From positions 1 to 64,000 of the forward strand of contig JASBTM010000014.1 in the NCBI GenBank assembly GCA_030148425.1: a DNA stretch of 64,000 bases, given 5' to 3'. The notes under the pieces were generated by a model. That model worked only from the letters and a program-made list of their open reading frames with translations. It was not told the DNA's origin and made no database searches. This document shows, in pieces, positions 46,584 through 55,724 of this stretch. The DNA comes from Hyphomicrobium sp. (GTDB lineage: Bacteria; Pseudomonadota; Alphaproteobacteria; Rhizobiales; Hyphomicrobiaceae). Every line of letters begins with the position of its first letter. The first letter of the stretch is position 1. Both the position numbers and the translations under genes were made by a program.

Positions 46584-46722
46584 CGTCATCCTCGACCGAG
46601 CGCGCCTTGGCGCGTCGAAGGCCGGGGATCCAGCGTGAGGCTCGCCGAAGGCACAAGAGTATTTGGCGTCTTTGACGATTCTTGTGCTGGATCCCCGAAC
46701 GCGATCGCGTTCGGGGATGACG
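46584..46722. repeat. Palindromic intergenic repeat, copy A
   Basis: 139-base element between the convergent ends of csaA and the quinoprotein gene. It begins CGTCATCCTCG and ends GGGGATGACG, sharing these ends with copy B at 55653. Inside are a perfect 28-bp palindrome (46691-46718) and nested arms GGGGATCCA/TGGATCCCC and GCACAAGA/TCTTGTGC. It resembles REP-like dispersed repeats of alphaproteobacteria and could fold into a strong bidirectional hairpin. Confidence 0.75.
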
Positions 46723-46734
46723 ATAAACGCGTCG

Positions 46735-48495
46735 CTACTTCTTCGCGTGGCCAATGGCCCAGACGTAGGCGGCGACGGCCTTCACTTGATCACCCGTCAG
46801 TTCCACGCCGCCCTTCGGCGGCATGGCTCCGGCATGCGCCTTCGGAGTTTCGACGCCTTCGACGATCGTCTTGGTGAGACCTTCGAGGCTGCCGTCGCTC
46901 CATAGCCATGTTCCGGCCGTGAGATCCGCTCCGACGGGACTGCCGACACCGCCCGCGCCATGGCAGCCGGCGCATGTTGCGTCCGCCACCTCGCCGTCGA
47001 AGATCTTCTTGCCGAGCGCGACCTGATCGGCCGTCCCACCGGGAGGAACGGGAAGCGACGCAGCGCCCGCGTCCGGATGAATGCCCTCTGGTGGAAGGAC
47101 GTTCTTGTCGCCAGAAGCCACAGCCTTGATCTCGGGAGCCGCGTCCAAGTCCTTCGAGTTCGGATCGCCGACATAAGTCACGCGCCAAACGCGACCTGCA
47201 ACGTCATCCGAGATGAAGAGCGCGCCATCCGGAGCGACTGCAAGACCTGACGGGCGATGCGGCGCGCTGCCAGGATCCTTGTGCGCACCGGCAAAGCCAT
47301 CGGCGAAGACAATGTATTTTCCGGTCGCCTTACCATCGGCAAACGGTTGATAGACGACGTTGTAGCCGCCCTGCGGACCGGGAGCGCGATTCCATGAGCC
47401 GTGAAACGCGATGAACATGCCGTCGCGATAAGGCTCAGGGAAGGCCGTGGCCTTATAGATCTTCATGTCGTTTGGCGCCCAGTGTGCCGGGAAAAACGCG
47501 ACGGGGCCGAGTTTATCGGCACATCCTTCGACTTTCTTGCCGCCGTCGCCGCCGTATTCGGGAGCGAGAACGAGCTTCTGCTGGAAGCCGTCGAAATAGC
47601 AGCGCGGCCAGCCGTAGTCGCCGCCGTTCTTCAGTTCGACGACTTCTTCGGCGGGAAGATCGAAGCCCTGCTGCGCGGTGTAAAGTTCGGGCCAATCCTC
47701 GCGCAATTGATCGCGGCCATGCTGGGTTATGTACAGCTTGCCGCTCTTATCGAAGTCGAAGCCTTCACCGTTGCGAATGCCGGTCGCGTAGCGTTCGGCA
47801 GGCGAAAACTTCTGATCGAGCTTATTGGCGTCGTACTTCCAAACTCCGGCACGTGTCTCCTGCTCGGTGCAGGGATCGTTTCCTTTCGAATGCGGCATGC
47901 GGTTCTTGATCTCGCAGGTGTTCGTCGCCGAACCCATACTGACGAACAGGGCTCCATTCGCATCGATGATGAAGGGATGCATCGGATGGTCACCTGTAAT
48001 GGGAATTCCCGACACCACCGTTTCGCCTTTGCCTTCGGGCGCGATCTCGCCGTCTTTCAGCGGATAGCGAACGATACGGTCGTTGATCTCGGCATAGACG
48101 TAGTTCTTGTAGAGGTAGACTCCGGTGCCGCCCTTGCCGCCCTCCGCCTGCGTTTCGCCAAAGCGTTTGACGAGGTCGGATTTTCCCGCGCCCTTCGTGT
48201 CTTTCAAAGCGACGATGAAGCCGCCAGCGGGAAGATCGTTGTTCTTATAGTAAACCCCGCTCCACGTGTTGACGTAGAGCGTTCCATCCGGAGCGACGAC
48301 CATCTGACGAGCGTGGCCGATGTTGTCTGCGAAGATCGTCGCGCAGAAGCCCTTCGGCAGGCTGAGGCCGCCATTGTCTCCGGGACATTCGGCGGCGTGC
48401 GATGTGCTCGCTCCGACCAACTGAGTGGCGAGCGCGAACGCGAGCGCCATCGGTGCCGCGAACACCGATGCGCGCAATGATGCGTTGAATTGCAT
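46735..48495 (-). CDS. Secreted PQQ/sorbosone-dehydrogenase-like protein fused to cytochrome c
   Basis: 586 residues from the ATG at 48495, with AGGAGAAG upstream. A signal peptide (APMALAFALATQLVGASTSHA) is followed by a six-bladed propeller of the GDH-B/sorbosone type (VVAPDGTLYVNTWSGVYYKN, TGIRNGEGFDFDKSGKLYIT, NGGDYGWPRCYFDGF, RPSGLAVAPDGALFISDDVA) and a C-terminal cytochrome c with CAGCH at residues 508-512. The fold and fused haem suggest an aldose or polyol oxidation feeding electrons to the respiratory chain via periplasmic PQQ. The substrate is unknown. It follows the SMP-30-like gene by 58 bases on the same strand. Confidence 0.85.
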   Translation of the reverse strand: MQFNASLRASVFAAPMALAFALATQLVGASTSHAAECPGDNGGLSLPKGFCATIFADNIGHARQMVVAPDGTLYVNTWSGVYYKNNDLPAGGFIVALKDTKGAGKSDLVKRFGETQAEGGKGGTGVYLYKNYVYAEINDRIVRYPLKDGEIAPEGKGETVVSGIPITGDHPMHPFIIDANGALFVSMGSATNTCEIKNRMPHSKGNDPCTEQETRAGVWKYDANKLDQKFSPAERYATGIRNGEGFDFDKSGKLYITQHGRDQLREDWPELYTAQQGFDLPAEEVVELKNGGDYGWPRCYFDGFQQKLVLAPEYGGDGGKKVEGCADKLGPVAFFPAHWAPNDMKIYKATAFPEPYRDGMFIAFHGSWNRAPGPQGGYNVVYQPFADGKATGKYIVFADGFAGAHKDPGSAPHRPSGLAVAPDGALFISDDVAGRVWRVTYVGDPNSKDLDAAPEIKAVASGDKNVLPPEGIHPDAGAASLPVPPGGTADQVALGKKIFDGEVADATCAGCHGAGGVGSPVGADLTAGTWLWSDGSLEGLTKTIVEGVETPKAHAGAMPPKGGVELTGDQVKAVAAYVWAIGHAKK

Positions 48496-48553
48496 GTTTC
48501 TTCTCCTGGAAGCGAACTTGGGAGGCTCGGGCCTGCAATGGCCCGGGCCGCAA

Positions 48554-49525
48554 TCAGTTGCCGAGGGGCAATGGTACGACTTGGAAGGGAAGCTTAGGCG
48601 GCCCGTTCTCCTTGGCGCCGAAGAGGTGCGAAAGCTGGCCTTCTCCGACCCAGAGCGTACCGCCCACCTTCGCGACCGATGTCGGGCCGCCCATGCCATC
48701 CTTCAAGGTCTCGATTTCGACTTTGTCACCGTTCACCGTCACACGATCCACGGCGCCGCCGCCTTCCGCCATAAGAAAAGTATTTCCGCTCAGATGACGC
48801 AAGGCATCGGGGTTCTTAATGGGCCGCGAAGTTTCCAACTTCGTGACAGCTCCGGGAGCGCCATCCTTCAACGCGATGCGAAAGAATTCGTTACCGCCGT
48901 ATGTGTTCACATACAGGTTGCCATCATCGCCGAGCGCGATGCCGTCGAGGCCCGCGCCATTCTTTGGGACGAGGAGATCATTCTCGAGCCAAACTTCAAG
49001 ATCTTTGGCGCCGGGCTTTAGCCGAAGAATTTGAGGTGCGGACGTGTTGGTCACATACATTGTGCCGTCCGGGGCGATGACCATATCGTTGCAGACGTGA
49101 TTTTTGCCCGGAAACGCCGCGCTGAACTTGCCGTCGCCGGTCGCGAGATCGAAGCCTTTGAGATAAGCTCCCTCGACCGAACTTGGCCCCGGTACGCCCA
49201 GCGCCGAGATGTCGTTCGAGCATACCCATAGCGTATTCGTTTTCTCGTCGACCAAAACGCCGAAGGTCGTACGCGTATCGAACGCGCCAGGCTTGATCCA
49301 CATCTCTGCCTTGTGTTGTCCCGGCTTGACGCGCGCCACACCGCCGGACGCTAAACTGCTGATGTAGAGCGTGCCATCTGAGGCCGCCGACATGCTTTCC
49401 GGGTATGCCCGGTCACCGGGAATTTCAATAGGTTTCAATTCGTCTGTCATCGCAACGGATGCGAAAGCAGACGAACAAGTAAATGCCAGCACCGCCAAGC
49501 GGCCCCGTCGTTTCCACGCGCTCAT
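48554..49525 (-). CDS. Secreted SMP-30/gluconolactonase-like beta-propeller protein
   Basis: 323 residues from the ATG at 49525, with GGGAGGA before it. The signal peptide (RLAVLAFTCSSAFASVA) leads into an SMP-30-type propeller: YPESMSAASDGTLYISSLAS, CNDMVIAPDGTMYVTNTSAP, GLDGIALGDDGNLYVNTYGG, NPDALRHLSGNTFLMAEGGG. These Asp and Asn positions match calcium-site loops of lactonases. Lying just upstream of the quinoprotein-cytochrome fusion, it may hydrolyse the lactone that enzyme forms. That pairing is inference from position and fold. Confidence 0.8.
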   Translation of the reverse strand: MSAWKRRGRLAVLAFTCSSAFASVAMTDELKPIEIPGDRAYPESMSAASDGTLYISSLASGGVARVKPGQHKAEMWIKPGAFDTRTTFGVLVDEKTNTLWVCSNDISALGVPGPSSVEGAYLKGFDLATGDGKFSAAFPGKNHVCNDMVIAPDGTMYVTNTSAPQILRLKPGAKDLEVWLENDLLVPKNGAGLDGIALGDDGNLYVNTYGGNEFFRIALKDGAPGAVTKLETSRPIKNPDALRHLSGNTFLMAEGGGAVDRVTVNGDKVEIETLKDGMGGPTSVAKVGGTLWVGEGQLSHLFGAKENGPPKLPFQVVPLPLGN

Positions 49526-50001
49526 AGTTCCTCCCATCGACGTTAGGTTCTTGCGGAACCCTTTTTCCGTTGTTGCATTTTTAGATTACGATCATAAATT
49601 AATTGATCTGTAAACTCCGTCTTCGCTGAACGCGTCAAGCGTCCGTGCGATCCATCAGTGAGCCACGACGTCGAGTTCCTTTTGCGCGGCGATCGCTAGC
49701 AAGCTCGACATTTTGGCTGGCCTCTTTCGGGATCGAATTTCCGCAGAATTCTGAGACGTCGATGCGTACGAGCGCCTCCAGTACGTTGTTCAGGAGATGA
49801 GTTCGCCGCGTGTCGGATATAGCTTAATAGCTATTTCGAATCCATCATTCGATTAAATGTCTCATCCTGGGTCTTCTCATGTCACGCGCGACACAGCGCG
49901 CTTACCGACAATCGCGGTAGACGAGCGCAGAACGCGCAACTGTGGTATTCAGCAGGCGCATAACATTCGGACGTGCCACCTTCCGAATACGGAGCCGTAT
50001 C
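49526..50001. other. Divergent intergenic region upstream of the SMP-30-like and FecR genes
   Basis: 476 bases with no supported gene. An A/T-rich stretch at 49575-49612 contains the inverted repeat GATCA/TGATC (49590-49594 and 49604-49608). Another at 49826-49851 holds the palindrome AATAGCTATT and the inverted repeat CGAAT/ATTCG. These are likely promoter or operator zones for the two outward-facing genes. Confidence 0.5.
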
Positions 50002-51003
50002 ATGCCGCGATTTTCACCTATGTCGTTCGCATTCGCTCTTTCTGCCACTGGCGCAGGGTTACTCTCCTCGCTTCCCTCCCCCTCTCTCGCGGCGTCCGGA
50101 GACCGGATCGGCGATGCGGTGGTCATCACCAACATAGTCATGGCGGACTTCGCCAAGAAAGAGCGGCGTCTCGCACGGGGCGACAACGTCCGGCAAGATG
50201 AGATCATCGAGGTCAACACCGACGCGCAGGGCGAATTCAAACTCGATGACGATACGAAACTCGCGCTCGGGCCTGGCTCGCGGCTGGTGCTCGACAAGTT
50301 CGTCTACGACAGCGACAAGAAAGCGGGCTCCATCGTCATGGAGATGGCGAAGGGCGCGTTCCGCTTCATCACGGGCGTCGCAGCGAAGCCAACTTACGTC
50401 ATCAACACTCCGAACGCGTCGATCACGGTGCGCGGAACGATCTTCGACACTTACGTGCTTCCGGATAAATCCGTTTGGGTGCTTCTCCACGAGGGCGCGA
50501 TCGAAGCGACAGGAAGGAAAAACGTCTGCCGTGTTCTCGACCGGCCCGGCCAGATGATGCACATCGCGGCGGATGGCACGGTCACGGGCCCGTTCAACTG
50601 GAGGAAGCTGCCCGACAACAACGCAATCGCGTTCGATACGGCGTTTCCATTTGTCATCAATACGCCGACTATCGATCCCAATCCGTTGCTGACGCGCTCG
50701 CAGATCATCGAAGCCAATCTTGCGGACGAACCGGACCAAAAGTGTTTGAACCCGCATCCGCAGATCATCCCGGCTCCGCCGGTCAAGACGAAGAAGGCTC
50801 AGGCGCCGCCAAAAAAGACGCCGCCGAAAAAGAAGGTCGCGACGCGCAAGCCCAAGGGTGACGGTGGGTACGGCGACGACTGCCCGGATTGCATGACCGG
50901 CATGGGCATTGTCATCGGCGGTGGCATGGGCGGCTTTGGCGGCGGCCATCGCGGCGGGGGCGGATATGGTGGAGGCGGCTACGGCGGTAATCGCGGACGC
51001 TGA
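50002..51003 (+). CDS. Secreted FecR-domain protein with Lys/Pro and Gly-rich tail
   Basis: 333 residues from the ATG at 50002 (GGAG seven bases upstream). Signal peptide (FAFALSATGAGLLSSLPSPS), then a FecR-type beta domain: RRLARGDNVRQDEIIEVNTD, KLALGPGSRLVLDKFVYD, KGAFRFITGVAAKPTYVINT, ITVRGTIFDTYV. The last 100 residues are low complexity: a Lys/Pro block (KTKKAQAPPKKTPPKKK), a CPDCM motif, and a Gly-rich end with Tyr/Arg. Secreted FecR proteins of this kind usually signal or bind ligands at the envelope and are not classical sigma-factor regulators. The CHASE2 cyclase gene converges on it 37 bases away. Confidence 0.82.
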   Translation: MPRFSPMSFAFALSATGAGLLSSLPSPSLAASGDRIGDAVVITNIVMADFAKKERRLARGDNVRQDEIIEVNTDAQGEFKLDDDTKLALGPGSRLVLDKFVYDSDKKAGSIVMEMAKGAFRFITGVAAKPTYVINTPNASITVRGTIFDTYVLPDKSVWVLLHEGAIEATGRKNVCRVLDRPGQMMHIAADGTVTGPFNWRKLPDNNAIAFDTAFPFVINTPTIDPNPLLTRSQIIEANLADEPDQKCLNPHPQIIPAPPVKTKKAQAPPKKTPPKKKVATRKPKGDGGYGDDCPDCMTGMGIVIGGGMGGFGGGHRGGGGYGGGGYGGNRGR

Positions 51004-51040
51004 CCAAAGATTTTTGGATGCGCGCCGGGGCTGCTCTGCC

Positions 51041-53218
51041 TTAGGCGCGCAAGGCGACGTCGCCAGCGCTCTTGCGGTAATAATCGGCCATACCGCTGCT
51101 CGCGTGGTCGAGGCAGTCGCGCAGCGCTTGTGTCAGGCGAATGGGATCTCCATCGCTTCGCGCGGCGAGAAAAGCCGCATGGGCTTGCTCCCATGCACGG
51201 AAGCTCTCGGTTTGCGCGAACGCTTCGTCTCCAAGCAACGCGAATATGATCTCGGGGCGATCCTTGCCGCGCGGGGTGACGGCTCCGAGTTCGAGCAGCG
51301 CGAAGTGCGGCGCTTCCGCTGCTGTCCGCTCGCCGACAATAATGCTGGCGGCGTAAGCCTTCGTCGCCTCTTCGAAGCGTGCTGCAACATTCACCGCGTC
51401 GCCGAGCACCGAATAATCGAAGCGCTGCGGCGAACCAACGTTGCCAACGACGCACTCGCCGGTGTTCAAGCCGATGCCCATGCGAATTGGTGCGACAGGT
51501 TTCCCGCTCGTCCGGCTTTCCGCTTCGAGCTCCGCATTGAGGTGCTTCAAAGCATCAAGCATGGCGAGCGCTGTGCGACAGGCGTTGGCGGCGTGGGCGG
51601 AGTCTGGAAGCGGCGCATTCCAGAACGCCATCACCGCGTCGCCCATGAATTTGTCGATCGTTCCGCTGTGCCTCAGAATTTCGTCGGTCAACGGCGTGAA
51701 GAGGCGGTTGACGAAGCGGATCAGCTCTTCCGCGCGCATGCCTTCGGAAATTTTCGAGAAGCCGCGGACGTCCGCAAAAAGGAGCGTAACCGCGCGGGTC
51801 TCGCCGCCGAGCTTCAGCTTATCGCGGTTTCTCGCGAGTTCTTCGACGAGCGGCGCGGAAACATAGTGGCCGAATGCCGAGCGTATTTGCGCGCGCTCGA
51901 TCTCCGACCTCAGATAGCTCGTCAGCGAGACGCCGAGATACAGTATGGCGACCGCAAGCGAGGGATAGACCGGATCGAACAGCAACCCGGCGGCCGAATA
52001 TGCAAACCAGGAGAAGGCTATGATCGATACTATCGCGCCGATGCCGATGGCGGCCGCGATCAACGCTCCCGACCTTTCGATGAGCCACGCCACCAGTGCA
52101 CCGACGATGACGAGGAAGGCGATCTCGGCTCCGGTTGCATAGGCGGGCCGCAGGAGTTGTTCGCCGGACAAGATCTGCTCCAAGGCCTGAGCGTGGATCT
52201 CGACGCCTGGAACGGCCGGTTCAAGCGGGGTCGCGCGGAGATCGAGAAGGCCAGTGGCCGTCGCGCCGATGATGACGTGGCGACCTTTCACGTCTCCGGG
52301 ATCGAACGTACCTTCGATCACGCTAAGCGCCGAGATCGTTCGCCGCGGATCGTCAGGCGCGAACTTCAACCATAATTCGCCGCGACCATCGGTCGGGAGG
52401 ATCGTCGATCCAACGCGAACGCTCTCTATGCCCGTCTTTTGTCCGAAGGCCGAGACGCCGCTGCCGCCCGACGACTTGATGAAGATTGTCGATTGCGCGG
52501 TGCCGACGCGAAACGCTTCCAACGCCAGCGACGGGTAAAGTGCGCCCGCGATCGAGACGAGCAACGGTATGCGCCGGACGACCTGATCGCTCGACGGCAA
52601 CCAATTGACGGCTCCCACGCCGTGCGCGGCCTTTGTCAGCAGAGGCAGCGTTTCGACCCCGCCGGAGAATGCATGGACAAATTGAGCCGGATCGTCGCCC
52701 GCGAAGGATATCGAACCCGGATACCTCGAAATCGCGTGTGTGCCGCCCGAACTTCCTGCGACACCAAGCACCACCGGCGCGGCGGCGATAGCGTCAGCCA
52801 GTAGCCCATCATTTGCGGGGAGCCGACCCAGCTCAGCAATCAAGGGCTGGCGGCTTTGATCGCCTGCCAGCGAGCGGGCCAACTCATCGGGAGAGAGGCG
52901 GTCGGGCTCCGCGAGCACCACATCGAACGTAATCGACGCCGCGCCTGCCGCCGCGAGCTTCTTCACGATCTCGGCCAGACGGATGCGGGGCCATGGCCAT
53001 TGCCCAATGCGTGAGAGGGATGCCTCATCGATGGCGACGATGCGCACGGGAAACGACGGATCGGCCGCGCGCGGGGCGCTTCGGTTATAGGAATCGAAAA
53101 CCGATAACCGAAGGCGGGCGACAGGCTCCGGATCCGCAATGCGGAGCGCGACGCACCCGGCCAGCACGGCCATCGCGATAATGAGGGCGACCGGCAGACG
53201 ATTCGTTCCGAGTTTCAT
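51041..53218 (-). CDS. CHASE2-domain class III adenylate/guanylate cyclase
   Basis: 725 residues from the ATG at 53218. A first membrane helix (LPVALIIAMAVLAGCVALRI) is followed by the periplasmic CHASE2 sensor (PVRIVAIDEASLSRIGQWPW, PRIRLAEIVKKLAAAGAASI, VKGRHVIIGATATGLLDLRA), then three helices and a class III cyclase domain. The catalytic start is VTLLFADVRGFSKISEGMRA near residue 480, with metal Asp, and FDYSVLGDAVNVAARFEEAT carries the second-site residues. It should make cAMP in response to an external cue. The order CHASE2-3TM-cyclase is complete. It faces the FecR-domain gene. Confidence 0.93.
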   Translation of the reverse strand: MKLGTNRLPVALIIAMAVLAGCVALRIADPEPVARLRLSVFDSYNRSAPRAADPSFPVRIVAIDEASLSRIGQWPWPRIRLAEIVKKLAAAGAASITFDVVLAEPDRLSPDELARSLAGDQSRQPLIAELGRLPANDGLLADAIAAAPVVLGVAGSSGGTHAISRYPGSISFAGDDPAQFVHAFSGGVETLPLLTKAAHGVGAVNWLPSSDQVVRRIPLLVSIAGALYPSLALEAFRVGTAQSTIFIKSSGGSGVSAFGQKTGIESVRVGSTILPTDGRGELWLKFAPDDPRRTISALSVIEGTFDPGDVKGRHVIIGATATGLLDLRATPLEPAVPGVEIHAQALEQILSGEQLLRPAYATGAEIAFLVIVGALVAWLIERSGALIAAAIGIGAIVSIIAFSWFAYSAAGLLFDPVYPSLAVAILYLGVSLTSYLRSEIERAQIRSAFGHYVSAPLVEELARNRDKLKLGGETRAVTLLFADVRGFSKISEGMRAEELIRFVNRLFTPLTDEILRHSGTIDKFMGDAVMAFWNAPLPDSAHAANACRTALAMLDALKHLNAELEAESRTSGKPVAPIRMGIGLNTGECVVGNVGSPQRFDYSVLGDAVNVAARFEEATKAYAASIIVGERTAAEAPHFALLELGAVTPRGKDRPEIIFALLGDEAFAQTESFRAWEQAHAAFLAARSDGDPIRLTQALRDCLDHASSGMADYYRKSAGDVALRA

Positions 53219-53507
53219 GCTGAGGGAGGCTCCGCTGCCGGTACTAACCGATCGGGTCGCAACCGCTGTGTGGACTAACGACGTCTCGCACGCAGCATAT
53301 CGTGCGGCATAGTACTCCACATAACTCCTTCATCACGCCGGAAACTTTCGAGTTCTTCGTTCGTATCCGTACGAGTGCGGGAGCGCACAAGATAAGTGAA
53401 CTCGCCTAAGCCAACTGGGTGACTGAACGTTCATTTTTTGGGCTTGCTCGCGCCAACTTTCCGCATAGTCTTAAAAACATCATAAATCGGGCGGGCAGCC
53501 TTTTATT

Positions 53508-54773
53508 TTGAGGGAATGGGGCGGTTTGGAAAATAAGTCATCGTTCTTGGGGAGGCACTTCGGGGTTCACTCTGGTTTCGTCACGGCGCTCTGTGCTGCG
53601 TTTCTTCTCGGCACGCCTGAAGTCAGCCGGGGAGAAGTCGGATCGGAAGAACCCCGGGTCGTTACGCTCGGTCCTCTCGGGGACGTACGCGAAGTCCCGG
53701 ATAGCGATTTTCCCTATGAACTCCGAAAGATAGCCGACAAGCTCGAAAGCCCGTGGTCGATCGCCTTTCTCCCGGACGGGCGGATACTCGTGACGGAGCG
53801 TCCCGGCCGCTTGCGGGTGATCGAAGGCGATCGATTGCTCCCCATGCCAGTGGCGGGCGTGCCGGCAGTCCTATGCTGCAGTCATTCCGGATTGCTCGAT
53901 ATTCTCGTCGATCCCGATTTCCGGAGTAATCACCGGATATTTCTCAGCTATATGCACGGAACTCCGGAATCGGGAACGATTCGCATATCCAGTGCCATTC
54001 TCGAAGGAATGGAACTTGTCGATAAGCGGGTTATCTTCGAAAGTCGGCCGGCAGCGAATGGTCTCGACCAAATCGGCGGGCGTCTAGCATTCGGTCCCGA
54101 TCATGCGCTTTATCTGACAATTGGCGACCGCTTCCAAATGGAGCGGGCGCAAAATCTCCTCGACGATGGCGGCAAGATTATCCGCATCAACACCGACGGT
54201 TCGATCCCGAGCGACAATCCTTTCGTCGGCCGCAGCGATGCGCTCCCGGAAATCTACAGCTACGGGCATCGCAATCCGCAAGGATTGATCGGCAATGTTG
54301 GCGACGGCCAGCTCTGGGCCATCGAGCAAGGCCCCAAAGGCGGCGACGAACTCAATCTCATTACGCCCGGCGGAAACTATGGCTGGCCGCTCGTGACTTA
54401 CGGCACCAATTACGACGACACGATTATCTCCGACAAGACGTCGGCACCGGGCATGATCGATCCCATTCATTATTGGGTCCCGTCGCTGGCGACAGCGAAC
54501 CTCGTTTCCTACTATGGCAACGTCATGCCTGACGATTGGCGCGGCGACTTCCTTATCGGATCTCTGGCGGGCGAATGCCTCATTCGGCTGCGCATGGATT
54601 CGGGCCGCGTAGTGAAGGAAGAGCGCTATCTTCATCACACCATCGGGCGCATCCGCGACGTTGCGGTCGGGCCGGACGGGTATATCTATCTGCTGCAGGA
54701 CAGCAGCGAAGCAGCGCTCTATCGCATCGAACCGCTGAACGATCTGGTGGCGCGCGCTCGGTCGCCACAATAG
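53508..54773 (+). CDS. PQQ-dependent sugar dehydrogenase-like (Asd/YliI family) protein
   Basis: 421 residues in the longest reading. The start is uncertain: TTG at 53508, or a TTG at 53526 with GGGGCGG just before it. A signal segment (GFVTALCAAFLLGTPEVSRG) leads to a soluble-GDH-type propeller: LESPWSIAFLPDGRILVTER, HSGLLDILVDPDFRSNHRIF, GGRLAFGPDHALYLTIGDRF, YGHRNPQGLIGN, GPKGGDELNLITPGGNYGWP and RDVAVGPDGYIYLLQDSS. Family members are periplasmic PQQ aldose dehydrogenases. It is alone, followed by a perfect terminator, and divergent from the cyclase gene across 289 bases that contain the palindrome TGAACGTTCA (53424-53433). Confidence 0.85.
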   Translation: MREWGGLENKSSFLGRHFGVHSGFVTALCAAFLLGTPEVSRGEVGSEEPRVVTLGPLGDVREVPDSDFPYELRKIADKLESPWSIAFLPDGRILVTERPGRLRVIEGDRLLPMPVAGVPAVLCCSHSGLLDILVDPDFRSNHRIFLSYMHGTPESGTIRISSAILEGMELVDKRVIFESRPAANGLDQIGGRLAFGPDHALYLTIGDRFQMERAQNLLDDGGKIIRINTDGSIPSDNPFVGRSDALPEIYSYGHRNPQGLIGNVGDGQLWAIEQGPKGGDELNLITPGGNYGWPLVTYGTNYDDTIISDKTSAPGMIDPIHYWVPSLATANLVSYYGNVMPDDWRGDFLIGSLAGECLIRLRMDSGRVVKEERYLHHTIGRIRDVAVGPDGYIYLLQDSSEAALYRIEPLNDLVARARSPQ

Positions 54774-54810
54774 CCGCGGCGCGGCTCTCTACCAGATGTC
54801 AAGAAATCGT

Positions 54811-54844
54811 ACGGGCCGGATCAAACGATCCGGCCCGTTTCTGT
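54811..54844 (+). terminator. Rho-independent terminator
   Basis: Perfect 12-bp stem ACGGGCCGGATC/GATCCGGCCCGT around an AAAC loop, followed by TTCTGTT, 38 bases after the quinoprotein stop. A stable intrinsic terminator that separates it from the SDR gene downstream. Confidence 0.88.
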
Positions 54845-54882
54845 TAAACCTCGCGCCAGGACGGCTGCGACAGGAGTAGAAA

Positions 54883-55650
54883 ATGGCTGACCGGCTTAAG
54901 GGCAAGATTGCGATCATTTCAGGCGGTGCGACGGGCATGGGCGGTGCCTCCTCGCTTTTATTCGCGGCGGAAGGCGCCACGGTCGGCGTCATCGACCGCA
55001 ACGAGGAAGCCGGCTGCGCCATAGTCGACCAGATCGTTGCCGCGGGCGGCAAAGCAGTATTCGCGGCGGCTGACGTCGCAGATGCCGCGCAGGTCAACAA
55101 TGCTGTCGCCAAGGTGACGTCGGCGATCGGCCAAGCCAACGTGCTGTTCAACCATGCCGGTACGATCATCATCAAGCCGTTCCTCGAGACGACCTTGAAG
55201 GAATGGGAATGGCTGATGGGGATCAACGTCACCAGCATGTTCCTCATGACCCAGGCCGTGCTGCCCGGAATGCTCGAGATGGGCGGTGGCTCGATCGTGT
55301 GCACGTCGTCGATCTCGGCCATCGCAGCAACGCCATTGGAGACCGCCTACAATACGTCGAAGGGCGCCTGCCATATGTTCGCGCGCTCGATCGCGGTCGA
55401 GTATCGCGATAGGGGCATCCGCTGCAACGCCGTCTGCCCCGGCTTCGTCGCGACGCCTCACGGCCTGCGCGAAGTCGCTGAGTTGCAGAAGCTTGGCGTC
55501 GATGCTTCGGAGGAAGCACTCGCCGTTCAGCAAGGTCGCCTTTGCAAACCTGAAGAAGTGGCCAACGCCGCACTATTTCTTGCGAGCGACGAAGCGAGCT
55601 TCATCAACGGCGCGCACCTCTTCGTCGACAACTGCTTCACGGCGGTTTGA
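54883..55650 (+). CDS. Short-chain dehydrogenase/reductase (SDR)
   Basis: 255 residues of the classical SDR family. Cofactor motif ISGGATGMGGASSLLFAAEG (TGxxxGxG variant), the NHAG strand, the catalytic Ser in VCTSSISAIAATPLE and the YNTSK pair Tyr/Lys, then the usual CPGFVATP and the C-terminal EVANAALFLASDEASFINGA. SDRs oxidise or reduce alcohols and ketones with NAD(P). The second Gly position suggests NAD preference only weakly. It stands alone, ends two bases before a palindromic repeat (copy B), and converges with eutC. Confidence 0.9.
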   Translation: MADRLKGKIAIISGGATGMGGASSLLFAAEGATVGVIDRNEEAGCAIVDQIVAAGGKAVFAAADVADAAQVNNAVAKVTSAIGQANVLFNHAGTIIIKPFLETTLKEWEWLMGINVTSMFLMTQAVLPGMLEMGGGSIVCTSSISAIAATPLETAYNTSKGACHMFARSIAVEYRDRGIRCNAVCPGFVATPHGLREVAELQKLGVDASEEALAVQQGRLCKPEEVANAALFLASDEASFINGAHLFVDNCFTAV

Positions 55651-55652
55651 AA

Positions 55653-55711
55653 CGTCATCCTCGAACGCGTGAGCGTCGCGAGCGCGTTCGGGGATCCGGC
55701 CGAGGATGACG
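55653..55711. repeat. Palindromic intergenic repeat, copy B
   Basis: 59-base element with outer inverted repeat CGTCATCCTCG/CGAGGATGACG (55653-55663 and 55701-55711) and inner CGAACGCG/CGCGTTCG (55662-55669 and 55683-55690). It lies between the convergent SDR and eutC genes, just as copy A lies between convergent csaA and the quinoprotein gene. The shared ends show a repeat family. Confidence 0.78.
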
Positions 55712-55724
55712 GTGCGAGGCTGAG

